Below, one piece after another: positions 49,005 through 56,119 of a stretch of DNA of 64,000 nucleotides; the first letter of the stretch is position 1; each line of letters starts with the position of its first letter. The translations under genes and the position numbers were made by a program. The stretch is from Piscinibacter sp047600445 (GTDB lineage Bacteria > Pseudomonadota > Gammaproteobacteria > Burkholderiales > Burkholderiaceae_C), in the NCBI RefSeq assembly GCF_047600445.1, contig NZ_JASGKT010000002.1, positions 1,302,001-1,366,000 of the forward strand, in the 5' to 3' direction. Below the pieces are notes generated by a model. The model saw only the letters and a program-made list of their open reading frames with translations. It was not told the origin of the DNA and ran no database searches.

Positions 49005-49042
49005 CGCAATATTCCAGTTTTGTCACTCTCGGAGAACAGGTC

Positions 49043-49810
49043 ATGAAACGACTGGAAGGAAAGGTTGCGCTCGTCACCGGCGGCGCCAACGGATTGGGTG
49101 AAGCGATCGCGCTGCGCCTGGGCGAGGAGGGCGCGGCCGTGGCGCTGCTCGATCTCGACGAGCGCGGCCGCGAGGTGGCCGCGCAGCTCGAGGCGCGCGG
49201 CATCCGCACCAGTTTCGTGCGGGCCGACGTCACCCGCGAGGACGAGGTGCGCGCGGCCGTGCAAGGCGTGGTCGAGCGCTTCGGCGCGCTGCACGTGCTG
49301 GTCAACAACGCCGGCATCGAAGGGGTCAACAAGCCCACGCACGAACTGCCGCTCGCCGACTGGGAGCGCGTGATGGCGGTCAACGTGACCGGCGTGTTCC
49401 TGTGCACCAAGCACGCGATCGCGCCGCTGCGCGCCGCCGGCGGCGGCTCCATCGTCAACATCTCGTCGATCTACGGCCTGGTCGGCGGCGGCGACGTGCC
49501 GCCGTACCACGCCGCAAAGGGCGCGGTGCGCACGATGTCGAAGAACGACGCGCTGACCTACGCCGCCGACCGCATCCGCGTGAACTCGGTGCACCCGGGC
49601 TTCATCTTCACCGCGATGGTCAAGCGCTACGCGCGCGACGCGGGCCTGCAGGAGGCCGACGCGCGCAAGGCGCTCGACGCGATGCATCCGCTGGGCGGCA
49701 CCGGCTCGCCGGACGACATCGCCTGGGGCGTGGTCTACCTCGCCTCCGACCAGGCGCGCTGGGTGACCGGCGCGGAACTGGTGATCGACGGCGGCTACAC
49801 GGCGCGCTGA
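49043..49810 (+). CDS. Short-chain dehydrogenase/reductase (SDR), first of two
   Basis: NAD(P)-dependent oxidoreductase of 255 residues, classical SDR. The cofactor motif is TGGANGLG near residues 12-19, the NNAG motif is VLVNNAGIEG, and catalytic S141, Y155 and K159 lie in SIVNISSIYG and YHAAKGAV. Asp at the end of beta-2 (LLDLDER) favours NAD over NADP. The C-terminus is WVTGAELVIDGGYTAR. In this setting it is probably an alcohol dehydrogenase supplying ketone to the monooxygenase, or acting on a product (inference). GGAGAACAGGTC precedes the ATG. Confidence 0.9.
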   Translation: MKRLEGKVALVTGGANGLGEAIALRLGEEGAAVALLDLDERGREVAAQLEARGIRTSFVRADVTREDEVRAAVQGVVERFGALHVLVNNAGIEGVNKPTHELPLADWERVMAVNVTGVFLCTKHAIAPLRAAGGGSIVNISSIYGLVGGGDVPPYHAAKGAVRTMSKNDALTYAADRIRVNSVHPGFIFTAMVKRYARDAGLQEADARKALDAMHPLGGTGSPDDIAWGVVYLASDQARWVTGAELVIDGGYTAR

Positions 49811-49873
49811 GGTCCAACCCCAACCACAGGGCCGGCCGCCATCGCGCGGCCGGCGACGAAGGAGGAGACAAGC

Positions 49874-50641
49874 ATGAAAAGACTCGATAACAAAATCGCC
49901 CTGATCACGGGCGGCGCGGGCGGCATCGGCCTGGCGACGGCCAAGCTGTTCGTGGCCGAAGGCGCCAAGGTGGTGCTGGCCGATCTCGACGAGAAGGCGC
50001 TCAAGGCCGCGGTGGCGGAAGTCGGCAGCGATGCCGCCAGCCACGTGGCATGCGACGTCAGTCAGGAAGACCAGGTGCGCCACATGGTCGCCACCGCGGT
50101 GCAGCGCCACGGCCGGCTGGACGTGGTGTTTGCCAACGCGGGCACCGAAGGCACGATCAAGCCGCTGGTGGACTACCCGGTCGAGGCCTTCGACCGCGTG
50201 CTGGCGGTGAATCTGCGCGGCGTCTTCCTGTCGCTCAAGCACGCCATGCCGGTGATGCAGAAGCAGGGCGGCGGAAGCATCGTCATCACCTCGTCCATCG
50301 CCGGCCTGAAGGGCTTCGCAGGGCTGTCGGCCTACGTGGCGAGCAAGCACGGGGTGGTCGGGCTGATGCGTTCGGCGGTGCTGGAAGCCGGCAACAGCGG
50401 CGTGCGCATCAACACCATCCACCCGTCGCCGATCGAGACGCGCATGATGCGCTCCATCGAGGAAGGCGCGGCGCCCGGCGCCGCCGCGGCGGTGAAGGCC
50501 CAGTTCGAGACCATGATCCCGGCCGGTCGCTACGGCCTGTCCGAAGAGGTCGCCCGGACCGCGCTCTTCCTGGCCAGCGACGAGAGCGTCTTCTGCACCG
50601 GCGGACGCTACAGCGTGGACGGCGGCATGTCGGCGGGCTGA
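49874..50641 (+). CDS. Short-chain dehydrogenase/reductase (SDR), second of two
   Basis: Another classical SDR, 255 residues. The TGGAGGIG cofactor motif is near residues 12-19, VFANAG replaces the usual NNAG, and the catalytic Tyr/Lys are Y154 and K158 in YVASKHG, after SIVITSSIAGLKG. LADLDEKAL again suggests NAD. Similarity to the first SDR is only at family level, so this is not a recent tandem duplication. A strong GGAGGAGACAAGC ribosome-binding site precedes the ATG. Likely a second step in the same alcohol/ketone pathway. Confidence 0.9.
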   Translation: MKRLDNKIALITGGAGGIGLATAKLFVAEGAKVVLADLDEKALKAAVAEVGSDAASHVACDVSQEDQVRHMVATAVQRHGRLDVVFANAGTEGTIKPLVDYPVEAFDRVLAVNLRGVFLSLKHAMPVMQKQGGGSIVITSSIAGLKGFAGLSAYVASKHGVVGLMRSAVLEAGNSGVRINTIHPSPIETRMMRSIEEGAAPGAAAAVKAQFETMIPAGRYGLSEEVARTALFLASDESVFCTGGRYSVDGGMSAG

Positions 50642-50695
50642 GCCCGCCGCGGCGCAACGACGAATCGACAACACGATCGACACAAGGAGACAGAC

Positions 50696-51745
50696 ATGAG
50701 CGGCTACTACACCCAGGAAGCGCACGGCCCGTTCGAGATGATCGGCATCGGCGCGCTCGAGCTGGAAGACGGCGGCAGCATTCCCGACTGCCGGCTCGCG
50801 GTGGCGACCCACGGCACGCTCAACGCGGCCAAGGACAACGCCATCCTGGTGCCGACCTGGTACTCGGGCACCAGCAAGATCATGGAGCAGGTCTACATCG
50901 GCCGCGGCCGCGCGCTGGACCCGACGAAGTACTTCATCATCGTCGTCAACCAGATCGGCAGCGGGTTGTCGACCTCGCCGAGCAACGCCGAGGGCGCGCT
51001 CGCCGGGGCGCGCTTCCCGCAGGTGCGCATCGGCGACGACGTGCGCGCGCAGCACCGCCTGCTGACGCAGCACTTCGGCATTGAGCGGCTGGCGCTGGTG
51101 GTGGGCGGCTCGATGGGCGCGCAGCAGACCTACGAGTGGGCGGTGCGCTACCCCGACATGGTGCGTCGCGCCGCGGCGATCGCCGGCACCGCGCGCAACA
51201 CCGAGCACGACTTCATGTACGCGCAGACGCTGATCGAGGCGATCACCAGCGACCCCGCCTTCGCCGGCGGCGCCTACAAGAATTCGGCCGACGTGGCCGC
51301 CGGCCTGAAGCGCCAGGCCAAGCTGTGGACGGTGATGGGCTGGAGCACCGAGTTCTTCCGCGCCAAGCGCCACCACGCGCTGGGCTTCGACTCGATGGAA
51401 GCCTTCGTCGACAACTTCATGACCGGCTACTTCGCGCCGATGGACCCGAACAACCTGAACGCGATGGCCTGGAAGTGGCAGCGCGGCGACGTCAGCCGCC
51501 ACACCGGCGGCGACCTGGCCGCCGCGCTGGGGCGCATCAAGGCGCGCACCTTCGTGATGCCGATCAGCCACGACATGTTCTTCCCGCCGGCCGACTGCCA
51601 GGCCGAGCAGCAGTTGATCCCGAACAGCGAGTTCCGCCCGCTGGCCTCGATCGACGGCCACCTGGCCCTGTTCGGCACCGACGCGCAGATGCTCGCCCAG
51701 CTCGACGCGCACCTGCTCGCGCTGCTGGGCGCGGCGGCACCCTGA
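50696..51745 (+). CDS. Alpha/beta hydrolase, MetX (homoserine acyltransferase)-like
   Basis: A 349-residue alpha/beta-hydrolase of the MetX-like branch. The nucleophile is S139 in VVGGSMGAQQTYEWAVRYPDMV, the acid is the Asp in MPISHDMFFPPADCQ, and the base is the His in LASIDGHLALFG. Homoserine acyltransferases also have this fold, but the gene sits last in a monooxygenase/SDR block and lacks methionine-pathway neighbours. Hydrolysis or acyl transfer of the ester or lactone formed by the monooxygenase is a reasonable alternative (inference). AGGAGACAGAC precedes the ATG. Convergent with the TrpB-like gene 4 bp downstream. Confidence 0.82.
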   Translation: MSGYYTQEAHGPFEMIGIGALELEDGGSIPDCRLAVATHGTLNAAKDNAILVPTWYSGTSKIMEQVYIGRGRALDPTKYFIIVVNQIGSGLSTSPSNAEGALAGARFPQVRIGDDVRAQHRLLTQHFGIERLALVVGGSMGAQQTYEWAVRYPDMVRRAAAIAGTARNTEHDFMYAQTLIEAITSDPAFAGGAYKNSADVAAGLKRQAKLWTVMGWSTEFFRAKRHHALGFDSMEAFVDNFMTGYFAPMDPNNLNAMAWKWQRGDVSRHTGGDLAAALGRIKARTFVMPISHDMFFPPADCQAEQQLIPNSEFRPLASIDGHLALFGTDAQMLAQLDAHLLALLGAAAP

Positions 51746-51749
51746 GGTT

Positions 51750-53123
51750 TCAGGCGGGCACCGCGGGCAGGCCGGCGAGCGCCATCGCCAGCTCCTTCTC
51801 GTCGTAGGGCTGGTCGACCAGCTTGCCGGCCGCGTAGTTGCTGTAGGCCGCCATGTCGAAGTGGCCGTGCCCGCTGAGGTTGAAGACGATCACCTCGGAG
51901 CGGCCCTCGCGCTTGCAGCGCAGCGCCTCGTCGATCGCCGCGCGCACCGCGTGGTTGGCCTCGGGCGCCGGCACGATGCCCTCGCTGCGCGCGAAGGCCA
52001 CGCCGGCCTCGAAGCAGGCGGTCTGGTGGTAGGCCACGGCCTCGATCAGGCCCAGCTCCTTCAGGTGCGACACCATCGGCGCCATGCCGTGGTAGCGCAG
52101 GCCGCCGGCGTGGAAGCCCGGCGGCGTGAAGGTGCTGCCCAGCGTGTGCATCTTGGTCAGCGGCGTCAGGTGCGCGGTGTCGCCGAAGTCGTAGGCGTAC
52201 TTGCCGCGCGTCAGGCTCGGGCAGGCGGCCGGCTCCACCGCGACGATGCGGCGCTTCTTGGCCTTGGCCCCGCCGCGCAGTTGCAGGCCGAGGAAGGGGA
52301 AGGCCAGGCCGGCGAAGTTGCTGCCGCCGCCGGTGCAGCCGATCACCACGTCGGGATCGTCGCCGGCCATCTCGAACTGCTGGATCGCCTCCAGCCCGAT
52401 GATGCTCTGGTGCATCAGCACGTGGTTGAGCACCGAGCCCAGCGCGTACTTGGTGTCGTCGTTGGTCGCCGCCACTTCCACCGCCTCGGAGATCGCGATG
52501 CCCAGCGAGCCGGGGTGCTCGGGGTTGGCGGCCAGGATGGCGCGGCCGGCGTTGGTTTCGTTCGACGGGCTGGCGATGCAGCGCGCGCCGTAGGTCTCCA
52601 TCAGCGCGCGGCGGTAGGGCTTCTGGTCGTAGGACACGCGCACCTGGAACACCTTGACGTCGATGCCGAACAGCGCGCCCGCGAAGGCCAGCGACGAACC
52701 CCACTGGCCGGCGCCGGTTTCGGTGGCGATCTTCCTGATGCCGGCCTGGGCGTTGTACCAGGCCTGCGGCACCGCGGTGTTGGGCTTGTGCGAGCCGGCC
52801 GGCGAGACGCCTTCGTACTTGTAGTAGATCTTGGCCGGCGTGCCCAGCGCCTTCTCGAGCCGGTGCGCGCGGATCAGCGGGGCGGGGCGCCAGAGGCGGA
52901 ACACCTCGCGCACCGGCTCGGGGATCTCGATCTCGCGCTCGGTGCTGACCTCTTGCGCGATCAGCGCCATCGGGAATAGCGGCGCCAGGTCGTCGGGGCC
53001 GACCGGCTGCATCGTGCCCGGGTGCAGCACCGCCGGCGCGGCCGCCGGCAGGTCGGCGGCGATGTTGTACCAGTGCTTCGGCAGCTTGCTTTCGTCGAGC
53101 AGGAACTTGGTGGGGGTGCTCAT
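51750..53123 (-). CDS. TrpB-like (TrpB2-type) PLP-dependent enzyme
   Basis: A 457-residue fold-type II PLP enzyme of the second tryptophan-synthase-beta family. The Schiff-base Lys is in PAGSHKPNTAVPQAWYN, and the phosphate-binding loop is VIGCTGGGSNFAGLAFPFLG. Other signatures are ETGAGQWGSSLAFAGALFG, RRALMETYGA and LRYHGMAPMVSHLKELG. TrpB2 proteins can make tryptophan from indole and serine, often without TrpA, and some have other beta-substitution roles. No trpA is adjacent. Start MSTPTKFLLDESKLPKHWYNI at 53123. It lies downstream of the second AraC regulator on the same strand. Confidence 0.9.
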   Translation of the reverse strand: MSTPTKFLLDESKLPKHWYNIAADLPAAAPAVLHPGTMQPVGPDDLAPLFPMALIAQEVSTEREIEIPEPVREVFRLWRPAPLIRAHRLEKALGTPAKIYYKYEGVSPAGSHKPNTAVPQAWYNAQAGIRKIATETGAGQWGSSLAFAGALFGIDVKVFQVRVSYDQKPYRRALMETYGARCIASPSNETNAGRAILAANPEHPGSLGIAISEAVEVAATNDDTKYALGSVLNHVLMHQSIIGLEAIQQFEMAGDDPDVVIGCTGGGSNFAGLAFPFLGLQLRGGAKAKKRRIVAVEPAACPSLTRGKYAYDFGDTAHLTPLTKMHTLGSTFTPPGFHAGGLRYHGMAPMVSHLKELGLIEAVAYHQTACFEAGVAFARSEGIVPAPEANHAVRAAIDEALRCKREGRSEVIVFNLSGHGHFDMAAYSNYAAGKLVDQPYDEKELAMALAGLPAVPA

Positions 53124-53206
53124 GGAGGGTTTCCTCGTGGGGTCGTGGGCGATGGCGCCGCATGCTAGCGCCGCGCGGCCCGCGCGGCATGAGGTCGAGC
53201 CCGCGC

Positions 53207-54064
53207 TCAGGCGTTCTGGAGCCAGGCTCGCGGCGAGCGGCCGACGACCTGCGTGAACGCGCGCGAGAACGCCGCCGGGCTGGCGTAGCCCAGCGCGGTG
53301 CTCGCGGTCTTCACCGACGCGCCCTCGCGCAGCAGCGTCTGCGCGAGCGACATGCGCCAGCGCAGCAGGTAGTCGCCCGGCGCGCAGCCGAGCGCGGCCT
53401 TGAACGCCGCCGCGAAGGCGCTGCGCGACATGCCCGCCTCGCGCGCCATCGCCTCCAGCGACCAGGGCGCGTCGGGGCGCTCGTGCAGCGCGGTCAGCGC
53501 CCGCGCCAGCCTGGCGTCCGCCAGGCCCGTCAGCAGCCCGGCGCTGACGCCGCCGCGCTCGGGGTGGTCGAGCAGCCAGCGCAGCATCTGCAGCAGCAGC
53601 ACCTCGAACAGCCGGTCGGCCAGCAGGCGCTGCCCGCAGCGCACGCGCTCGGTCTCGGCGAACAGCAGCGCCAGCGTCTGCGCGATGCCCTCGACCTCGG
53701 CGATCGGCAGCGCCAGCAGCGCCGGCAGCGCGCGCACCAGCGGGTGCTGCGCGCCGCCGTCGAAGTCGAGCGTGGCGCAGACGAAGTCGCTGCCCTCGGC
53801 CGGCGCGTTGTGGAAGTCGTGCGCCAGCGGGCGCGGGTAGAACAGCAGCGTCGGCTCGTTGAGCACCAGCCGGCGTGGCGCGCCGCTGCGGGCGCGGTGC
53901 GTCACCGCCATCTCGCCGCGCCGCAGCACGTGCAGGAAGGCGCGGCCCGGACGGGCGTCGAAGTGCGTGACGCCGCACAGCGGCCCGGCGTGGAACAGGT
54001 GGGCGCGCACGCGGAAGCGTTCGAGCAGCGCGGAGAGCCGGTCGACGCCGGAAGCCGAGGTCAT
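53207..54064 (-). CDS. AraC-family regulator with cupin-type N-terminus
   Basis: A 285-residue regulator. The N-terminal AraC_binding_2/cupin-like half reads VRAHLFHAGPLCGVTHFDARPGRAFLHVLRRGEMAV, with NEPTLLFYPRPLAHDF. The C-terminal double HTH is WSLEAMAREAGMSRSAFAAAFKAALGCAPGDYLLRWRMSLAQTLLREGASVKTASTALGYASPAAFSRAFTQVVGRSPRAWL. The combination is typical of regulators controlling oxidoreductases or AhpD-like proteins. It is divergent from the AhpD-like gene across a 94-bp gap and is its probable regulator. ATG 54064 is preferred to upstream starts. Confidence 0.88.
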   Translation of the reverse strand: MTSASGVDRLSALLERFRVRAHLFHAGPLCGVTHFDARPGRAFLHVLRRGEMAVTHRARSGAPRRLVLNEPTLLFYPRPLAHDFHNAPAEGSDFVCATLDFDGGAQHPLVRALPALLALPIAEVEGIAQTLALLFAETERVRCGQRLLADRLFEVLLLQMLRWLLDHPERGGVSAGLLTGLADARLARALTALHERPDAPWSLEAMAREAGMSRSAFAAAFKAALGCAPGDYLLRWRMSLAQTLLREGASVKTASTALGYASPAAFSRAFTQVVGRSPRAWLQNA

Positions 54065-54158
54065 GGACGATCTGCAATATTCAATGGACCGAATGCAGCC
54101 AATCATACGGACATCTTGGCCACACTGGTCGCCTCTCGTCACCAACCCAGGAGCTGCC

Positions 54159-54725
54159 ATGAACCGCGTCCCCCTGATCGACCGTACCGCCACCAGCGCC
54201 GACCGCCAGGCGCTGCTCGACGACATCCACGCCGCCTTCGGCGCCACGCCCAACATGTTCCGCGCCGTCGCCAACTCGCCGGCGGCGCTGCGCAGCATGT
54301 GGGGCTCGTTCGGCGCGCTGGGCGCCGGCACGCTGGGCGCGAAGCTCGGCGAGCAGATCGCCGTGGCGGTGGCCGACCGCAACGCCTGCGAGTACTGCCT
54401 GGCCGCGCACACGGTGCTGGGCCGCAAGGCCGGCGCGAGCGCCGAGGAGATGGCCGCCGCGCAGGCCGGCGAGGCGGCCGACGCGCGCACGCAGGCGGCG
54501 CTGCGCTTCGCGCTGAAGCTCGTCGACGCGCGCGCTCAGGTCGGCGACGCCGACGTGCAGCGGCTGCGCGACGTTGGTTTCGACGACGAGGGCATCGTCG
54601 AGATCCTCGCCCACGTGGCGCTGAACCTGTTCACGAACTACGTGAACGTGGCCTTCGCGGTGCCGGTGGATTTCCCCGCGGTCAGGCTGCGCGGCTCACT
54701 GGACCGCCCTCCGGTCACTGCGTGA
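54159..54725 (+). CDS. Carboxymuconolactone decarboxylase / AhpD-like protein
   Basis: A 188-residue protein of the AhpD-like superfamily. The thiol active site CEYCLAAHTVLGRKAG has C77, C80 and H84, matching the CxxC-x3-H motif of alkylhydroperoxidase-type members, so a peroxidase or redox role is more likely than decarboxylation. The N-terminal part GATPNMFRAVANSPAALRSMWGSFGAL and the C-terminal ALNLFTNYVNVAF fit the family. GGAGCTGCC precedes the ATG. The last codons (RGSLDRPPVTA) run into a GC-rich hairpin repeat. Probably controlled by the divergent AraC gene. Confidence 0.88.
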   Translation: MNRVPLIDRTATSADRQALLDDIHAAFGATPNMFRAVANSPAALRSMWGSFGALGAGTLGAKLGEQIAVAVADRNACEYCLAAHTVLGRKAGASAEEMAAAQAGEAADARTQAALRFALKLVDARAQVGDADVQRLRDVGFDDEGIVEILAHVALNLFTNYVNVAFAVPVDFPAVRLRGSLDRPPVTA

Positions 54726-54778
54726 CCACCTCCCCGAGGGAGGAGCGCGCTCCCTTCGGAGCGGCCGTGCGGGAGCGC
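54722..54778. repeat. GC-rich hairpin repeat between the AhpD-like gene and serB
   Basis: Nested inverted repeats (CCTCCCCGAGGGAGG; GGAGCGC with GCGCTCC) fill the short convergent gap. In style it resembles the mosaic element at 23521-23615, and it may serve as a bidirectional transcript end. No T-run is present. The serB stop follows at once. Confidence 0.4.
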
Positions 54779-55492
54779 TCACGCTGACAGCACTTCGAGC
54801 GCGCGGTCCATGCCGCCGCTCGTGATCGAGATCATCGCCCGCTCGCGCACAGCGGGCTTGGGGCGGTAGGCGATCGACAGGCCGGCGGCGCCCATCATCG
54901 GCAGGTCGTTCGCGCCGTCGCCCACGGCGATGGTCTGCGAAGGCGCGATGCCCATCAGCTCGGCCACCTCGAGCAGCACGCGCTTCTTCTCGGCGCCGTC
55001 GACGATGTCGCCCCAGGGCCGGTCGAACAGCGTGCCGGTGAGCCGGCCGTTGGCGATGCCCAGCGTGTTGGCGCGTGCGAAGTCGAGCCCGAGCTGGTGG
55101 CGGATGCGCTCGCTGAAGAAGGTGAAGCCGCCCGAGACCAGCAGCGTCTTCAGCCCGGCCGCCCGGCAGGCCTGCACGAAGCCCTGCACGCCCGGGTTCA
55201 GGCGCAGCTTGTCGCTCCAGACCTTCTCCAGCGCCGCCACCGGCACGCCGGCCAGCAGCGCGACGCGGCGGCGCAGGCTGTCCTTGTAGTCGGCGATCTC
55301 GCCGCGCATCGCCGCCTCGGTGATCTCGGACACCTCGGCCTTGCGGCCGGCGGCCTCGGCGATCTCGTCGACGCACTCGATGTTGATCAGCGTCGAGTCC
55401 ATGTCGAAGGCCACCAGCCTGAAGTCCGCCAGGCGCAGCGGCGGTGCGAAGCCGCGGATGAAGAGGCCGGGGGCGTGTTCGGTGCTGGACAT
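54779..55492 (-). CDS. serB: Phosphoserine phosphatase SerB
   Basis: HAD-family phosphatase for the last step of serine synthesis, 237 residues, the short form without an ACT domain. The nucleophile motif is VAFDMDST with D30 and D32. Motif II is KTLLVSGGFTFFSERI, and motif III is the conserved K in EKKRVL with IAVGDGANDLPMMGAAGLSIAYRPKP. ECVDEIAEAAGRKAEVSEITEAAMRG is the SerB cap. It is convergent with the AhpD-like gene. Upstream, 30 bp away, lies the DUF433/DUF5615 pair on the same strand. Confidence 0.96.
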   Translation of the reverse strand: MSSTEHAPGLFIRGFAPPLRLADFRLVAFDMDSTLINIECVDEIAEAAGRKAEVSEITEAAMRGEIADYKDSLRRRVALLAGVPVAALEKVWSDKLRLNPGVQGFVQACRAAGLKTLLVSGGFTFFSERIRHQLGLDFARANTLGIANGRLTGTLFDRPWGDIVDGAEKKRVLLEVAELMGIAPSQTIAVGDGANDLPMMGAAGLSIAYRPKPAVRERAMISITSGGMDRALEVLSA

Positions 55493-55522
55493 GGAGCGGG
55501 CAAGGGACGAAGGGCCGCGATT

Positions 55523-55858
55523 CTACGAGCGGGGTGCCGCAGCCACGGGGACTTCGACGTACGAACCCGGAGACGCCGAATCGATGGCCGCCACGACGGG
55601 TGGCAGGTCGGCCAGGATGCGCGGCCAGCTCGTCGTGAGGATGACGACGATGGCGATCTTCCTGCCCGCGAGGTTCTGCTGGTACCTGAGGTTCTGGTCG
55701 GTGCTGACGAAGACCTCGAAACCGGCCTGCTCGGTGGCGGCGATGAGGGCGCCGTTCTTCAGTTGCGACCACCCGCGCTCATGGGCGGTTTCGACCTCGT
55801 GGCCCGCCAGCGAGCGGCGCAGCGGGGCGGGTGTGCCCTGGTCGAAGAACACCTTCAC
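55523..55858 (-). CDS. DUF5615 PIN-like protein, probable toxin
   Basis: A 111-residue protein starting at GTG 55858, immediately after the TGA of the DUF433 gene. It begins MKVFFDQGTPAPLRRSLAGHEVETAHERGWSQLKNGALIAATEQAGFEVFVSTDQNLRYQQNLAGRKIAIVVI, matching the PIN-like DUF5615 fold. Candidate acidic metal ligands are the Asp in FFDQG and in STDQNL. PIN-like toxins of this type are thought to be RNases, but this family lacks firm biochemistry as far as I know. With DUF433 it forms a compact antitoxin-toxin-like pair between serB and mfd. Confidence 0.8.
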   Translation of the reverse strand: MKVFFDQGTPAPLRRSLAGHEVETAHERGWSQLKNGALIAATEQAGFEVFVSTDQNLRYQQNLAGRKIAIVVILTTSWPRILADLPPVVAAIDSASPGSYVEVPVAAAPRS

Positions 55859-56089
55859 TCAGGCGGGCGCCAGGGCGCTCTTCGCGGCGTGCTCCAGGAC
55901 CGTGCGAACCTGCTCCGCGCCGACGCCCGGGAACCATTCGATGAAGTCGTGGACGGATGCGCCGTCTTCCAGGTTCTCGAACAAGGCGGCCACGGGCACG
56001 CGCGTGCCCCGAAAGACCCAGGCACCGCTGACGCGCTCGGGGTCGCTTTCGACGGCGGGGCAGGTCGACCAGTCGATCATGGTGGGCAT
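55859..56089 (-). CDS. DUF433 protein, probable antitoxin
   Basis: A 76-residue protein, typical DUF433: a short N-terminus, then PERVSGAWVFRGTRVPVAALFENLEDGASVHDFIEWFPGVGAEQVRTVLEHAAKSALA, with the conserved GTRVPV segment followed by a helical Xre-like DNA-binding region. Such proteins pair with DUF5615 toxins and probably repress their own promoter. Its TGA is followed at once by the GTG of the partner, so translation is probably coupled. mfd ends 31 bp further upstream (higher coordinate) on the same strand. Confidence 0.82.
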   Translation of the reverse strand: MPTMIDWSTCPAVESDPERVSGAWVFRGTRVPVAALFENLEDGASVHDFIEWFPGVGAEQVRTVLEHAAKSALAPA

Positions 56090-56119
56090 CGTAGCACCGG
56101 AGCACGGCGGCTCGTCGTG

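Noticed and set aside
49043..50641. Tandem duplication of the two SDR genes
   Set aside because: Equal length and the shared MKRL start are suggestive, but the proteins differ through most of their length; they look like independent SDR family members.
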